Shown: positions 7,261 through 15,345 of the stretch, in pieces | Position numbering within the stretch: position 1 is the first letter of the stretch | Layout: every line of letters starts with the position of its first letter | DNA from: a virus | DNA: 29,980 nt | Reading direction: 5' to 3' (one strand) | IMG/VR virus record: IMGVR_UViG_3300044470_000025 | Coordinates: 1-29,980 of that record | Notes under the pieces: model-generated | Seen by the model: only the letters and a program-made list of their open reading frames with translations | Databases searched by the model: none | Told to the model about the DNA's origin: nothing | Translations under genes and position numbers: made by a program

Positions 7261-9678
7261 TTATGCTCCCGTGCTCCCACCGATATCTAAATCGGAGAGT
7301 CTACTCCCGCCGATATTCCTTTGACCTGTCCGACTACCACCGAGAATGATAACTAATGCCCTTATAATATACTCAGCATCAGTTAATGACAATCCTTCTG
7401 TAATGGCTATGTTGTAGGCTGTTATTATTTTAAGGGTATCCGCTAGTGATAAGCCCTCACTAATAGAGATGCGCAGTATGAGTTGTACAGTCCGTGAATC
7501 GGTTAGGCTTAACCCTTCCACTTTGGAGATGATAGCCTTCACTGTCTTAAGGTCGGTTAGACTCAAACCCTCATTCCTGTTTATGTTTGCGGTTAGCAGT
7601 TCTGATATTGATTCACCGATTGATAGCCCTTCAGTGTGGGCAATAATGGTTTTGAGTAATTCAGCATCCGCTAGTGATAAGCCCTCATTATGGTTAATAC
7701 CAGCGTGCATTCGTGCAGTCTCTATATCGGTAACAGTCAGCCCTTCAGTGTGGGCAATAATGGTTTTGAGTAATTCAGCATCCGCTAGTGATAAGCCCTC
7801 ACTAATAGAGATGCGCAGTATGAGTTGTACAGTCCGTGAATCGGTTAGGCTTAACCCTTCATTTCTACTTATGCTTGCAGTTAGAAGTTCTGATATAGTT
7901 TCACCGATTGAAAGCCCTTCTGTCTTACTCAGCGCGGCGTGCATCGTTTCAGATAGAGTTTCGCCTGCTGTCAGTCCTTCAGTTCGAGAGATACGAGTCT
8001 TTAATGATTCCATATCGGCAATCGTTAATCCCTCTGTAATGGAAGGGAACGACTTTTGGATTGCTGACAGTGATTCCCCGGCGGTAAATCCCTCTGTAAT
8101 GGAAGGGAACGACTTTTGAGTTATTGATAATGCATCGCCAGCACTAAAGCCTTCAGAGATTAGCAATTTATAGATTAAACCAAACCAAACGGACTCGCTA
8201 AGTGAAAAACTTTCAGTGCGAGTGAGATTAGCGTGTAGGATTTCAGCCAACGTTTCAGTTAGTGTTAAACCTTCACTACGAGAGATAAGCGTTTTTAAGG
8301 CCTCAGAGTCCGTTAATGTCAGACCTTCGGCCCTTGATAAAATTGCTTTCAGTGTTTCGGTATCTGCTAAGGTGATCCCCTCAGTTCTTGAGAGAATGGA
8401 TTTTAATAATAGCGTCTCGCCTGCCGTCAACCCCTCTGTGCGAGTGATTTTCGTCTTGTCTGAGAGAGATTCACCTGTGTTTATTCCCTCAGTCCGTGAT
8501 ATCCGAGTCCCGACTGCTAATGACTCACCCGTTGTAATGCCCTCAGTTCTTGAGATACTATAAGTTGTTATAGCTATTGGTGCAAAGCTGGCAGCGGAGA
8601 TAGCCCAAAATATAGAATCGTGCACCCAACTCATAGTTTGAGAACCCGCAGGAGTCACTGGGGCATTGGTATCGCTACCTCCCTCTGATAAACCCTGTGA
8701 GTCGGCAAAATTCCATCGTGCTGTATTATTACATGTGGCGGTGTAAAACAAATTAACAACACTGAATACCCAGCAATTATCAGCAATGGTAGTTACATTA
8801 ACTGTGGCTGTACTGGAATTACCTGTTGCTCCATTATTAGCATCTGGTTGTCCAGATTGGGCTGCACCAGAATACGAAACTACACCACCAACACCACAAT
8901 AGGCATTATTTTTAAGGGTCACAAAAACACTTTTGGCAGAACCTGTAGTAGGAGCACACATAAACCAAATTGCAGTTATATTATAAGAACTTCCCTCATC
9001 TTCTCTAACTTTTGTTAAAGAAGTCCCATTATAAGTAACACCGCTTACCTGTCCATAAGTATAACTAGAATGTCCCAGCACTAATAAATTAGCAGTTGCT
9101 CCACAGGTATGACTCCAAGCATAACTACTAACGTTATCAAGCTCTCCCGTTTTACTTGTAGCGTCAAAGGCGATAGAATGAGGTAAATTGTGTGGTTGAG
9201 GTGGCTCAGGAGGTGGCAAAGCACTAATCATTTCAGTCCGTGAAGGCTGTGGAAAATGTGGAGTACTACCAAGAGATTGATAGAGAACCTTAGAAGTGAG
9301 AATCCTGACAACATCACCGGCAGGAAGCAATGACGGGTCTGTCAAGTAATACTGAGAAGTTGGGGTGTATAAATCAATCGCACCTTGTGCAGTCAAGAAC
9401 TCATCAAAGTAACAATGCCCAGGAGCGATGGAGACCTTGATTAATCCAGCCAAAGAGTAAAGATTCCCTGCTTGGTCTTTCAGGTCAAGTCCAATGTGGA
9501 TAAATTGCCACTGGCCTGCACTCTTAGGCTGGATATAGTACCCAGTGCCGTTACCGTCAAGGGCATAGTTAGTGCTTCCCAAAGCACCGGGAATAGCACC
9601 AACATTTGCCCCTACGAATATTAGTGTTTCGTAGGAATGTAGCCACTTATCATTGTATTGAATCGTACCTGTGGTCAT
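7261..9678 (-). CDS. Large repeat fibre / virion surface protein
   Basis: The 805-residue product has three parts. Residues 1-150 form a beta-rich attachment domain with no family I can name. Residues 160-370 form a jelly-roll-like domain (GVTYNGTSLTKV, IWFMCAPTTGSAKSVFVTL, GGVVSYSGA), a pattern seen in many phage surface proteins. From about residue 375 to 770 there are some twenty copies of an 18-20 residue repeat with consensus SRTEGLTLTDSEALKTLI. The C-terminus is glycine-rich (ILGGSRTGQRNIGG, then SDLDIGGSTGA). The repeats probably form an elongated helical or beta-solenoid shaft. The gene lies between capsid and connector genes rather than after the tape measure, so it could be a head fibre. 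Repeat number could vary by recombination. Confidence 0.75.
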   Translation of the reverse strand: MTTGTIQYNDKWLHSYETLIFVGANVGAIPGALGSTNYALDGNGTGYYIQPKSAGQWQFIHIGLDLKDQAGNLYSLAGLIKVSIAPGHCYFDEFLTAQGAIDLYTPTSQYYLTDPSLLPAGDVVRILTSKVLYQSLGSTPHFPQPSRTEMISALPPPEPPQPHNLPHSIAFDATSKTGELDNVSSYAWSHTCGATANLLVLGHSSYTYGQVSGVTYNGTSLTKVREDEGSSYNITAIWFMCAPTTGSAKSVFVTLKNNAYCGVGGVVSYSGAAQSGQPDANNGATGNSSTATVNVTTIADNCWVFSVVNLFYTATCNNTARWNFADSQGLSEGGSDTNAPVTPAGSQTMSWVHDSIFWAISAASFAPIAITTYSISRTEGITTGESLAVGTRISRTEGINTGESLSDKTKITRTEGLTAGETLLLKSILSRTEGITLADTETLKAILSRAEGLTLTDSEALKTLISRSEGLTLTETLAEILHANLTRTESFSLSESVWFGLIYKLLISEGFSAGDALSITQKSFPSITEGFTAGESLSAIQKSFPSITEGLTIADMESLKTRISRTEGLTAGETLSETMHAALSKTEGLSIGETISELLTASISRNEGLSLTDSRTVQLILRISISEGLSLADAELLKTIIAHTEGLTVTDIETARMHAGINHNEGLSLADAELLKTIIAHTEGLSIGESISELLTANINRNEGLSLTDLKTVKAIISKVEGLSLTDSRTVQLILRISISEGLSLADTLKIITAYNIAITEGLSLTDAEYIIRALVIILGGSRTGQRNIGGSRLSDLDIGGSTGA
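7438..7860 (-). repeat. 81-bp direct repeats inside the repeat-fibre gene
   Basis: Positions 7438-7518 and 7780-7860 are identical over 81 bases and lie 342 bases apart, an in-frame distance of 114 codons. Both encode part of the EGLSL-type repeat, including SRTVQLILRISISEG. The identity at DNA level is much higher than between other copies of the protein repeat, which points to a recent duplication or gene conversion inside the gene. Confidence 0.9.
7625..7801 (-). repeat. 63-bp direct repeats inside the repeat-fibre gene
   Basis: Positions 7625-7687 and 7739-7801 are identical over 63 bases, 114 bases (38 codons, about two protein repeats) apart. Both encode LADAELLKTIIAHTEGL. The second copy overlaps the start of the second 81-bp repeat, so the tract is a mosaic of shuffled units. 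A shorter pair, each containing ccctctgtaatggaaggg, lies near 8031-8118 and encodes the QKSFPSITEG units. Confidence 0.9.
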
Positions 9679-9747
9679 TCAAACCCTCTCTCTCTTGTGG
9701 TGTTTTTCATGTGGTTGCGCCTCCACTTCTAACAGTCAATTATTAGT

Positions 9748-10323
9748 TTAAGTCGTTGAAGCATCCGTAATGGTATAAGTGGCATTGATTACATTGGTGG
9801 CAATCCAGGGTTGACCGGCGCCAAGCAAGCCGTAGCTCAATAACACGCCGCCTGTGGCCGCCGTATCCCCTGCGGTTGTTACGCCCGCCGCATTAGCACC
9901 CACCAGACAGATACCGTACACCGTCTCTGTTGCCCCGCCATTAGTAAAGACTGCCGGAGACGCCAAGTTGGTGGTTGACTGAGCCGAGGATGTGACGAAC
10001 GTGCAAGCCTGCCGTGCCGCCTCACCTGTGGTCGATTCGGTATAAGTTGGTGTGACGTAGGTCATACCTGCCGCTGCCGCCGTGTTGGTCACTACAAGCC
10101 CTAAATACCAGGCATTAGACAGCTTGGCGGTGGTGTAGAAGATGCAGTTCAGAAGATAGTTAAGACCTTGATTCACGATTTTGTTCTTAATGTCCCCGCT
10201 CCACTTGATTAAAGATGCGTCTCCGCTCCTCAACCAGTCTTGCCTTACCGCTTCATTCTCGAAGCAGTCTAGATGATAGATACCCTCCAGCTCAAAGCCG
10301 GATGTGATAGTAGGATTTTCCAT
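9748..10323 (-). CDS. Putative capsid decoration / virion structural protein
   Basis: The product has 191 residues beginning MENPTITSGFELEGIYHLDC, with GAGG six bases before the ATG. A segment KIVNQGLNYLLNCIFYTTAK is followed by WYLGLVVTN and a long Thr/Ala/Gly-rich beta region. The arrangement N-x-G-L-N-x-L-L, small-residue-rich strands, and Y-x-I-C-L-V-G is one I associate with uncharacterised phage virion proteins encoded near fibre genes. A similar opening occurs in the protein at 171-641. It lies just upstream of the large repeat protein in reading order, with about 70 bases between them. The role is inferred from position. Confidence 0.6.
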   Translation of the reverse strand: MENPTITSGFELEGIYHLDCFENEAVRQDWLRSGDASLIKWSGDIKNKIVNQGLNYLLNCIFYTTAKLSNAWYLGLVVTNTAAAAGMTYVTPTYTESTTGEAARQACTFVTSSAQSTTNLASPAVFTNGGATETVYGICLVGANAAGVTTAGDTAATGGVLLSYGLLGAGQPWIATNVINATYTITDASTT

Positions 10324-10344
10324 GTTTTACCTCACTGATATTTA

Positions 10345-10545
10345 TTAATTTGTATTAGAATCCGGATTTCGTGGAATGAACGGCAATGGTATGCTGTCAG
10401 TCCAGCCACAGAACCTACAGAAACAAGCGCAACGCTCAGTCTCTTCTAGTGCTACCCCGCATTGAGGACAAACCATACGCTGTACAGGCGATTGATACTT
10501 AATCGAGAGCCACACATCTAACAGGTTATCGAAGGTGCCAGGCAT
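10345..10545 (-). CDS. Small zinc-ribbon protein
   Basis: This 66-residue protein contains CPQCG at residues 25-29 and CFCRFCG at about 41-47, two knuckles about 13 residues apart, which is a zinc-ribbon layout. It has no signal peptide or membrane segment. Its ATG overlaps the stop of the preceding gene (TAATG) and it sits among structural genes, where a zinc-ribbon protein is not expected. It could be an accessory virion part or a small regulator; the sequence does not decide. Confidence 0.6.
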   Translation of the reverse strand: MPGTFDNLLDVWLSIKYQSPVQRMVCPQCGVALEETERCACFCRFCGWTDSIPLPFIPRNPDSNTN

Positions 10546-10817
10546 TATATTTGCACTCCTAAGATGTTCACAGTGCCGTTTGACCCGGCTCCCGTATTCT
10601 TAAACCACAGAGTTGAGACATCAAAATTACTGAGAGTCATAGAACCCCCGGCCGCCACTGCATAGGTTTGTGCCGATGCGTTGCCGAATGTTTGACCCTG
10701 TGTAGCTACTGAAATATAAGCTACTGCTAAATTAGTGGGGGTCGCCGTGATTTGTCTCGCCGTATCCGCCGATGCTGTATTAGTGGCTGAATAGATAGTT
10801 CCTGTTTTATAAGCCAT
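10545..10817 (-). CDS. Small beta-rich hypothetical structural protein
   Basis: The 90-residue product begins MAYKTGTIYSATNTASADTA and is composed of Thr, Ala, Gly and Ser with alternating hydrophobics, ending GTVNILGVQI. It looks like a single beta-sandwich, similar in composition to capsid decoration or head-associated proteins. The ribosome binding site is weak (GGGGTGAAGAT before the ATG). It is the first gene after a hairpin-rich gap at 10818-10936, so its expression may depend on readthrough of that gap. No family is recognised. Confidence 0.55.
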   Translation of the reverse strand: MAYKTGTIYSATNTASADTARQITATPTNLAVAYISVATQGQTFGNASAQTYAVAAGGSMTLSNFDVSTLWFKNTGAGSNGTVNILGVQI

Positions 10818-10856
10818 ATCTTCACCCCATAAGAGTATTTGATTTCGATGTTAAAC

Positions 10857-10931
10857 CCGCCCCGGTAAGGGATGTACGACCCACAATGCCGGGGCGGTAA
10901 AGGAGGAGAGGACGTGCTTGCTGAAGGCACG
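10857..10931 (-). terminator. Two strong hairpins in an intergenic gap (possible attenuator or processing site)
   Basis: The first hairpin pairs CCGCCCCGG (10857-10865) with CCGGGGCGG (10889-10897), nine perfect pairs, with an inner GGG/CCC at 10869-10871 and 10880-10882. The second pairs CGTGC (10912-10916) with GCACG (10927-10931) and extends by GAGG/CCTC with one bulged base. On the minus strand neither is followed by a clear run of T (only GGGTTT), so a full intrinsic terminator is doubtful. The 119-base gap otherwise holds only the ribosome binding site of the next gene. Confidence 0.45.
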
Positions 10932-10936
10932 CCTCC

Positions 10937-11119
10937 CTATTTTGTTTCTGAGGGTTTGTCTGCTGTTTCCATTTCGGATAGCAGAGTCTTGGCCATATCC
11001 CTTGCGCCCCTGTTGTAAAGAGCCTGTTTGACAAGATTCAGCATACCGTCAATCGTGGCCTCAAGGTTGTCGCAGTCGGATATTTTCTGTTGCAGATTTT
11101 CCTTTGTGATTTCAGCCAT
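10937..11119 (-). CDS. Small helical hypothetical protein
   Basis: This 60-residue charged protein begins MAEITKENLQQKISDCDNLE and is predicted by eye to be mainly helical, with heptad-like spacing of Leu and Ile and an ARDMAKTLLSEME helix. The start has CCCTTTATTG-free purine-rich GGGAGAGTGAC directly before the ATG. It lies between two structural genes in the capsid region and ends just before the hairpin gap. A small coiled-coil protein here could be a scaffold or chaperone accessory, but no family is recognised. Confidence 0.55.
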   Translation of the reverse strand: MAEITKENLQQKISDCDNLEATIDGMLNLVKQALYNRGARDMAKTLLSEMETADKPSETK

Positions 11120-11142
11120 GTCACTCTCCCTTTATTGATTTA

Positions 11143-11763
11143 TTAACTCAAACTTGCATAGGTGGGAATATAGCGAACGCCCGCCGGAGTTTTAATCTTC
11201 AGTGTTCCCACGATTGTGCCGGTGATGGCCGTGCCTTTATCGTAGTATGCTGAGGATGCGCCGGATGTAAAGCCCTCAATCGTGAAGATTGTGGCTACAG
11301 TGTCCATATTGGTCATGCCGGTTGCGTTGCCGGAGCTGATAAGACGAAGGCAGGATAAGGACGTAGTACCTGCAGGATTAGTGCTGGACCCGTCCGCGCT
11401 CAATTCAAAGAGACCGGCTGCTACTGTGCCCATAGCGGTTGCGGCATTGGGAAGTTGCAGCGTGCCGCGAACACCCGCGCCTTCCCCGGTCACTGTGCCG
11501 GAAGTGCCAAAACTTAATGAGGCATGGAGGCCGTGTACGCCAACGCCGTCGGTGCCGTTGATTGTGGTAAAAGCTCTGACGGCCTCGCCGGATTGTCCCG
11601 ATGTTCCCGTCAGGTAGAGACGCATATAGATACCCCGGGCAGTCCCGCCGGTTGCGTCAGAGTTGGAAACGTAAAAGCCCATGAAGTTTGCATTGGCCTT
11701 TGAGGATGCGATCGGTTGAGTGGTAGAACCGAGATTATCGGTTACCCATTTTGCGAATAACAT
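11143..11763 (-). CDS. Putative head decoration / virion protein
   Basis: The product has 206 residues starting MLFAKWVTDNLGSTTQPIAS. It contains ATGGTARGIYMRLYLTGTSG, then a GEAVRAFTTINGTDGVGVHG stretch and several G-x-G-x-x-R/H-G strands, a pattern of beta-rich virion proteins with repeated glycine turns. The composition (Gly, Thr, Ser, Ala over 40 percent by eye) is like its neighbours and unlike the early genes. It is encoded two genes after the major capsid protein, where decoration proteins are common. No enzymatic motif is visible. Confidence 0.6.
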   Translation of the reverse strand: MLFAKWVTDNLGSTTQPIASSKANANFMGFYVSNSDATGGTARGIYMRLYLTGTSGQSGEAVRAFTTINGTDGVGVHGLHASLSFGTSGTVTGEGAGVRGTLQLPNAATAMGTVAAGLFELSADGSSTNPAGTTSLSCLRLISSGNATGMTNMDTVATIFTIEGFTSGASSAYYDKGTAITGTIVGTLKIKTPAGVRYIPTYASLS

Positions 11764-11879
11764 ATTTTTCCTTTGCCGTTGTGACAGAGAAGTATATCCA
11801 AAGTCCTAACGGTCTATTTTATTTCGATAGGTTTAAGTATTGCCGTGTGCTGGATTGGCTCAAGAATCGCAGTGTGAAC

Positions 11880-11913
11880 GGGAGGCGCAGTCAGAGCCTT
11901 AACCACGCCTCTC
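11880..11913 (-). terminator. GC-rich hairpin in the gap 11764-11926
   Basis: GGGAGGCG at 11880-11887 pairs with CGCCTCTC at 11906-11913, seven Watson-Crick pairs and one G-T, around an 18-base loop. On the minus strand the stem is followed by CGTTCAC, without a T run, so it could be a weak terminator, an RNA processing site or a messenger stabiliser. The 163-base gap lies between two abundant-type structural genes and shows no open frame on the minus strand; the rest of it carries no feature I can name. Confidence 0.4.
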
Positions 11914-11926
11914 CGTTTCTTATTCA

Positions 11927-12409
11927 TTACTGGACTGACGGCGGGATAGCCTGGCCGAAGCGTTCGTCACTGACTACGGCGGTAATATCGGCATAGTTGT
12001 TGCCGGAGGTGGCGGTGGAGACAATGCCAACCCACTTGTAACCGGCTGACAGGTTGCTGGATTTAATGGTAACAACCAGAATTTTATAGTTGTCCGTGCT
12101 GGTAGTCATGGTAACACCCGCTACGGGCATAGCAAGGGGTGCCGTGTCAAGTTCCGACAGGTCAATAACGCCGGTGCTGGCCTTCTGGTAAAGGGCGCCG
12201 TTTGCGGTCGGGATAGCGGACCCGCCGGTGGATGTGGTGGACTGGTAGGCAAGGAAGGTCATGGTCTGGGCCATCGTGCCGCATTTGATAATAAACGTGG
12301 CCTGTTGCCCAGTGCTCAACTGTACCATTGTTGAGGACTTGCCGGTATCGTGGGACTGATAGCCACCCACTTTGATAATTTTAGCTTTTTCGGTGAGTAA
12401 AACAGTCAT
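11927..12409 (-). CDS. Putative capsid decoration protein
   Basis: This 160-residue protein directly follows the major capsid gene in reading order. It starts MTVLLTEKAKIIKVGGYQSH and consists of short strands with Thr, Ser and Ala (AQTMTFLAYQSTTSTGGS, then DNYKILVVTIKSSNL and a YKWVGIVSTATSG stretch). The layout of a compact beta domain ending in WVGI and a flexible C-terminus (SDERFGQAIPPSVQ) is what small head proteins after the capsid gene often look like. It is probably a decoration or head-stabilising protein. The call is from position and composition. Confidence 0.6.
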   Translation of the reverse strand: MTVLLTEKAKIIKVGGYQSHDTGKSSTMVQLSTGQQATFIIKCGTMAQTMTFLAYQSTTSTGGSAIPTANGALYQKASTGVIDLSELDTAPLAMPVAGVTMTTSTDNYKILVVTIKSSNLSAGYKWVGIVSTATSGNNYADITAVVSDERFGQAIPPSVQ

Positions 12410-12491
12410 TATATTTTAACCTCAATTTTTTATTTAATTTGGGTCCCGTTCTCTGAGATTTACGTGACTCGAACCTTATGATTGATTAAAT

Positions 12492-13766
12492 TTATGCAGC
12501 GGTGGTGACAAAAGCTGACAGGGTGTCGGAGTTGTTGGCCGCTGTTAAGGTCGTGGACAACCACGGTTGCCCGTCAATCCTCTCACTGAGCAGGAAGGCG
12601 GTCTGATAGGTCTCGAAATATCTCTGGTCGCTGGTGGTAAGGGTCGGTTGCATCCGGTCGCCTAACAAGTAATACTGATAGTCGCAGAAGCTCAGGTCGC
12701 CGGCAGTTCCTAACGCCGGAACTTTCTCGGAGATGAAAATCGGGCGGCCTAACAGGTAAGCCGGAGGTGCTTGTACGCCGGATTGTCCGGGGAAGTTGCC
12801 GATCATGACGGAGTTGCCGCCGACGCCCACAACCACCGCAAATTTCATGATATCGGCGAAAGCGGAAGGCGAGCAGACCCAGATGGCGTTGTTTACTGAG
12901 CCGGGTAACATGTGGATGTATTGCTGAATGGCATCGTCGAAGGTCAAATGGCCGGTGACGGTGCGGGTGTTGCTGATCAAAGCGGCATTAGCAGGGTTCA
13001 AAGCACCTAGACATTTATTAACGCCGTTAGCGAGCAACATATCGTAATCTTCACGGAAGCCCAGAGATTCAAAGAGCAATGTCTGGAGCAGCGGGGCCAA
13101 CGCCATCGGGGAGTCCATCAGGAGTTCGTTGCTGACTTTGTGCATTTCAGCGTAGACTTTCGCAATCAGCATGGCATCGGCGGATACGGGGTCGCCGCCG
13201 GTCGCTGAACGGTCACTGGCTTCTGCGGCTACATTAACGGTCATGCCGCCGTGTACCTGGACGCCGTAGGTCGCGTTATAGTGGGTGTTGTCATAGATGC
13301 GCGGGATGCGGATGCTTTCTTGATTCATCGGGATAACTTTGGCGTACTTTCGGACGATCTGTTTCTCGATGATGAGCTTTTGCAATTCAGGATAGAACTC
13401 GGTGAAGAGTATGAAGGCGCCGGTGCTGCCCTGTGACTCACCCAGTGCTTTCATGGTAGCTTCCATGTTAGGATATTTAAAGCTACCCAAACTGGCCCCG
13501 GATTTGTGCTGTTCGTTTGCCCACAGGCCTTTCAGGTATTCGCCGGAATCCCATGCTTTCTTAAAGGTGTCTTTTGAAGATTCGGCAACGGGTGCCATGC
13601 GGGTCTTGAGAGCCTTTGCGACCTGCTCATCAACCATCTTCTGGACGTTCAGGTTTTCCTCTTTGAAAACGCCGAACTCTTTGTTGATTCTGTCTTTCAG
13701 ATTCAGGTCTTTCTCAAGGGCTGCATAAAGCTCCTTGTATTCGGGTTTCGTGGTATCAATAGCCAT
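12492..13766 (-). CDS. Major capsid protein, HK97 fold
   Basis: The 424-residue product follows the prohead protease, as in HK97-type heads. An N-terminal charged helical region (about residues 1-90, rich in Lys and Glu) resembles the delta domain that acts as scaffold and is removed by the protease. The body has the Phage_capsid pattern: IIEKQIVRKYAKVIPM, then IPRIYDNTHYNATYGV (E-loop area), AKVYAEMHKVSNELLMDSP, EDYDMLLANG, a P-domain segment WVCSPSAFADIMKF, LLGRPIFISEKVPALG and FCDYQYYLLGDR. The start MAIDTTKPEYKEL has AGAGG ten bases upstream. The shell protein self-assembles into the icosahedral head. Confidence 0.92.
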   Translation of the reverse strand: MAIDTTKPEYKELYAALEKDLNLKDRINKEFGVFKEENLNVQKMVDEQVAKALKTRMAPVAESSKDTFKKAWDSGEYLKGLWANEQHKSGASLGSFKYPNMEATMKALGESQGSTGAFILFTEFYPELQKLIIEKQIVRKYAKVIPMNQESIRIPRIYDNTHYNATYGVQVHGGMTVNVAAEASDRSATGGDPVSADAMLIAKVYAEMHKVSNELLMDSPMALAPLLQTLLFESLGFREDYDMLLANGVNKCLGALNPANAALISNTRTVTGHLTFDDAIQQYIHMLPGSVNNAIWVCSPSAFADIMKFAVVVGVGGNSVMIGNFPGQSGVQAPPAYLLGRPIFISEKVPALGTAGDLSFCDYQYYLLGDRMQPTLTTSDQRYFETYQTAFLLSERIDGQPWLSTTLTAANNSDTLSAFVTTAA

Positions 13767-13795
13767 GTTTGTTATTTACCTCTTTGTTTTATTTA

Positions 13796-15070
13796 TTATT
13801 TTGTCTGGAAATATTGGAGAATCTTGTTCGTGTGGCATTTGCACTGGCAGTCTTTATCGGTACAGTCCTCGCCTTTGCATTTGCAGTCAGTTTCCTTGCA
13901 GCCTTCACAGTGGCATTTGTCTGTGGCTTTTATCTCATCGGGCGTGTCGGGGCCCGTAATCCGTTTAAGTTCAGTGAATAACGACTTGGCTAGCACTATG
14001 TTCTCAGTGTTGAGTTTGCTATCCTTAAGGAGTTTCAGCGTGTATTCGAGCTGATCTGCTATCTCAGCCTGACTGTCTTTATGGGTCAGTTCCTTGTCTG
14101 CCAGTACTTCCTTGTACAGTTCGTCTATAATCGGATTGACGCTCTTCTTGAGTCCGTTCTGGATAGCGTTGCGGTCACAGGGAACTACCACCTGTGAGAT
14201 TTCATATAGTTCCGACTCTGTGTACGTTACAGCAGGGTCACTTTCTTTCTTGGCAGTCTCCATCTCTATTGGTTTAAACCCTACTGAGAAGGCAGCCATA
14301 CCCCTTTTGGCTAGTTTGTACGCCCAGTCCGCCTCTGCATTGCCGTCATTAATATAATATTGGGGAGTCCCTAACAATCCCTCAGGCGTAACCTTAAGCG
14401 TAACGAACTCGCCAATCTGTTTACGGAGGTCATCGTAGGTATGACTTGATACGAGGATAGGCCGCTTCATAAAGAGAGGTAGGTGTTTCTCCCATGACTT
14501 CGGCGTGCAGATCTCATCAGACCTGTCCATTTTCCCGGAGTTCATCGGGATGAGCATATCTATAATCCCGGTAGTGTCATCGAATTTAATCACTGTTGCC
14601 CTAAAGGATTTATAGATAAGGGCGGGTGCTTGTTTCGTTATAGGCATATTCTTGGCCTCCACGTTCGGTATTACTTTCGATTTATAAGCCGGTGCCAGTT
14701 TCAGTTCGGCCAGGCAGAGTTCGTTCAACTGGTCTCTGTGCGACCTGCCAAACTCTTCTGCTTCATTGGCCTTATCGTGTGCATCGTCATAGACAAGGCC
14801 ATCTTCTATCATGTACCGGCGTTCCGTCAGTTCGTGCAGGATAGTACAGCGGACTTCTGTCGGAGCCACATCAAGGTCAATCCATGCTTCACCCGGCGGG
14901 ACTAAATCTGGATTGTGTGCGTCATTGTCGCCCTCGTTGAAATCCATCCAGAAAGGTTTTGTCAACGGGTCGCGGATAGTAGAACCGTCAACCATAAAGA
15001 CCTTGACGTTATCGTTAGAGAATTCCGTCAATATTGTCTTGAAGAATGTATCCTGCTGTGATTCGGGCAT
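13796..15070 (-). CDS. Prohead protease with N-terminal zincin-like domain and Cys-rich tail
   Basis: I prefer the ATG at 15070, because GGAGG lies five bases before it; the frame has another ATG at 15082 with no such site. The protein (about 424 residues) has three parts. Residues 1-140 contain LHELTERRYM and then YDDAHDKANEAEEF, a possible metal-binding pattern (His-Glu and a later His and Glu). Residues 150-320 form the HK97-type prohead protease: FRATVIKFD, VSSHTYDD with the catalytic-type His, and KRGMAAFSVGFKP with the Ser. The last 45 residues hold about ten Cys (CHCEGCKETDCKCKGEDC and beyond). The protease cleaves the capsid delta domain; the roles of the ends are unknown. Confidence 0.85.
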   Translation of the reverse strand: MPESQQDTFFKTILTEFSNDNVKVFMVDGSTIRDPLTKPFWMDFNEGDNDAHNPDLVPPGEAWIDLDVAPTEVRCTILHELTERRYMIEDGLVYDDAHDKANEAEEFGRSHRDQLNELCLAELKLAPAYKSKVIPNVEAKNMPITKQAPALIYKSFRATVIKFDDTTGIIDMLIPMNSGKMDRSDEICTPKSWEKHLPLFMKRPILVSSHTYDDLRKQIGEFVTLKVTPEGLLGTPQYYINDGNAEADWAYKLAKRGMAAFSVGFKPIEMETAKKESDPAVTYTESELYEISQVVVPCDRNAIQNGLKKSVNPIIDELYKEVLADKELTHKDSQAEIADQLEYTLKLLKDSKLNTENIVLAKSLFTELKRITGPDTPDEIKATDKCHCEGCKETDCKCKGEDCTDKDCQCKCHTNKILQYFQTK

Positions 15071-15106
15071 GAGAGCCTCCATGACATTTCTTAAGAAATA
15101 AATTAA

Positions 15107-15325
15107 TCAGGTAGTTTTACCAAGTACGCCGATATCCATGCCCCGTTCAAGAAGAAACGCTTTGACGTTACGTTCTTTCCAGAGGGAATTCCAAGATTCT
15201 TTTAGTGCTTCGTATTGTTCTGCTGTAATCGCACCATCATAAAGCAATACAATTGTGACGCCATCGTTAACCACGAGGCGTTTGACATCAGATAACATAA
15301 TTGGTTCAAGTTTTTTGTCAGCCAT
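15107..15325 (-). CDS. Small hypothetical head-module protein
   Basis: The 72-residue product begins MADKKLEPIMLSDVKRLVVN, with AAGGAGAG just upstream of the ATG at 15325; the frame extends 19 codons further upstream into the portal gene without a better site. It has a strand-turn-strand opening (VNDGVTIVLLYDG) and two helices (AEQYEALKESWNSLWKER). It is encoded between portal and protease genes, where small accessory head proteins occur. No domain is recognised. Confidence 0.6.
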   Translation of the reverse strand: MADKKLEPIMLSDVKRLVVNDGVTIVLLYDGAITAEQYEALKESWNSLWKERNVKAFLLERGMDIGVLGKTT

Positions 15326-15345
15326 TTCTCTCTCCTTTAATTCAG

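Noticed and set aside
7469-8563. Long plus-strand open frames opposite the repeat-fibre gene
   Set aside because: They mirror the minus-strand protein repeat and have no ribosome binding sites; they arise from the biased repeat sequence.
12440-12480. tRNA T-arm-like GGTTCGAGTC on the minus strand after the capsid gene
   Set aside because: No acceptor, anticodon or D arms can be formed around it.
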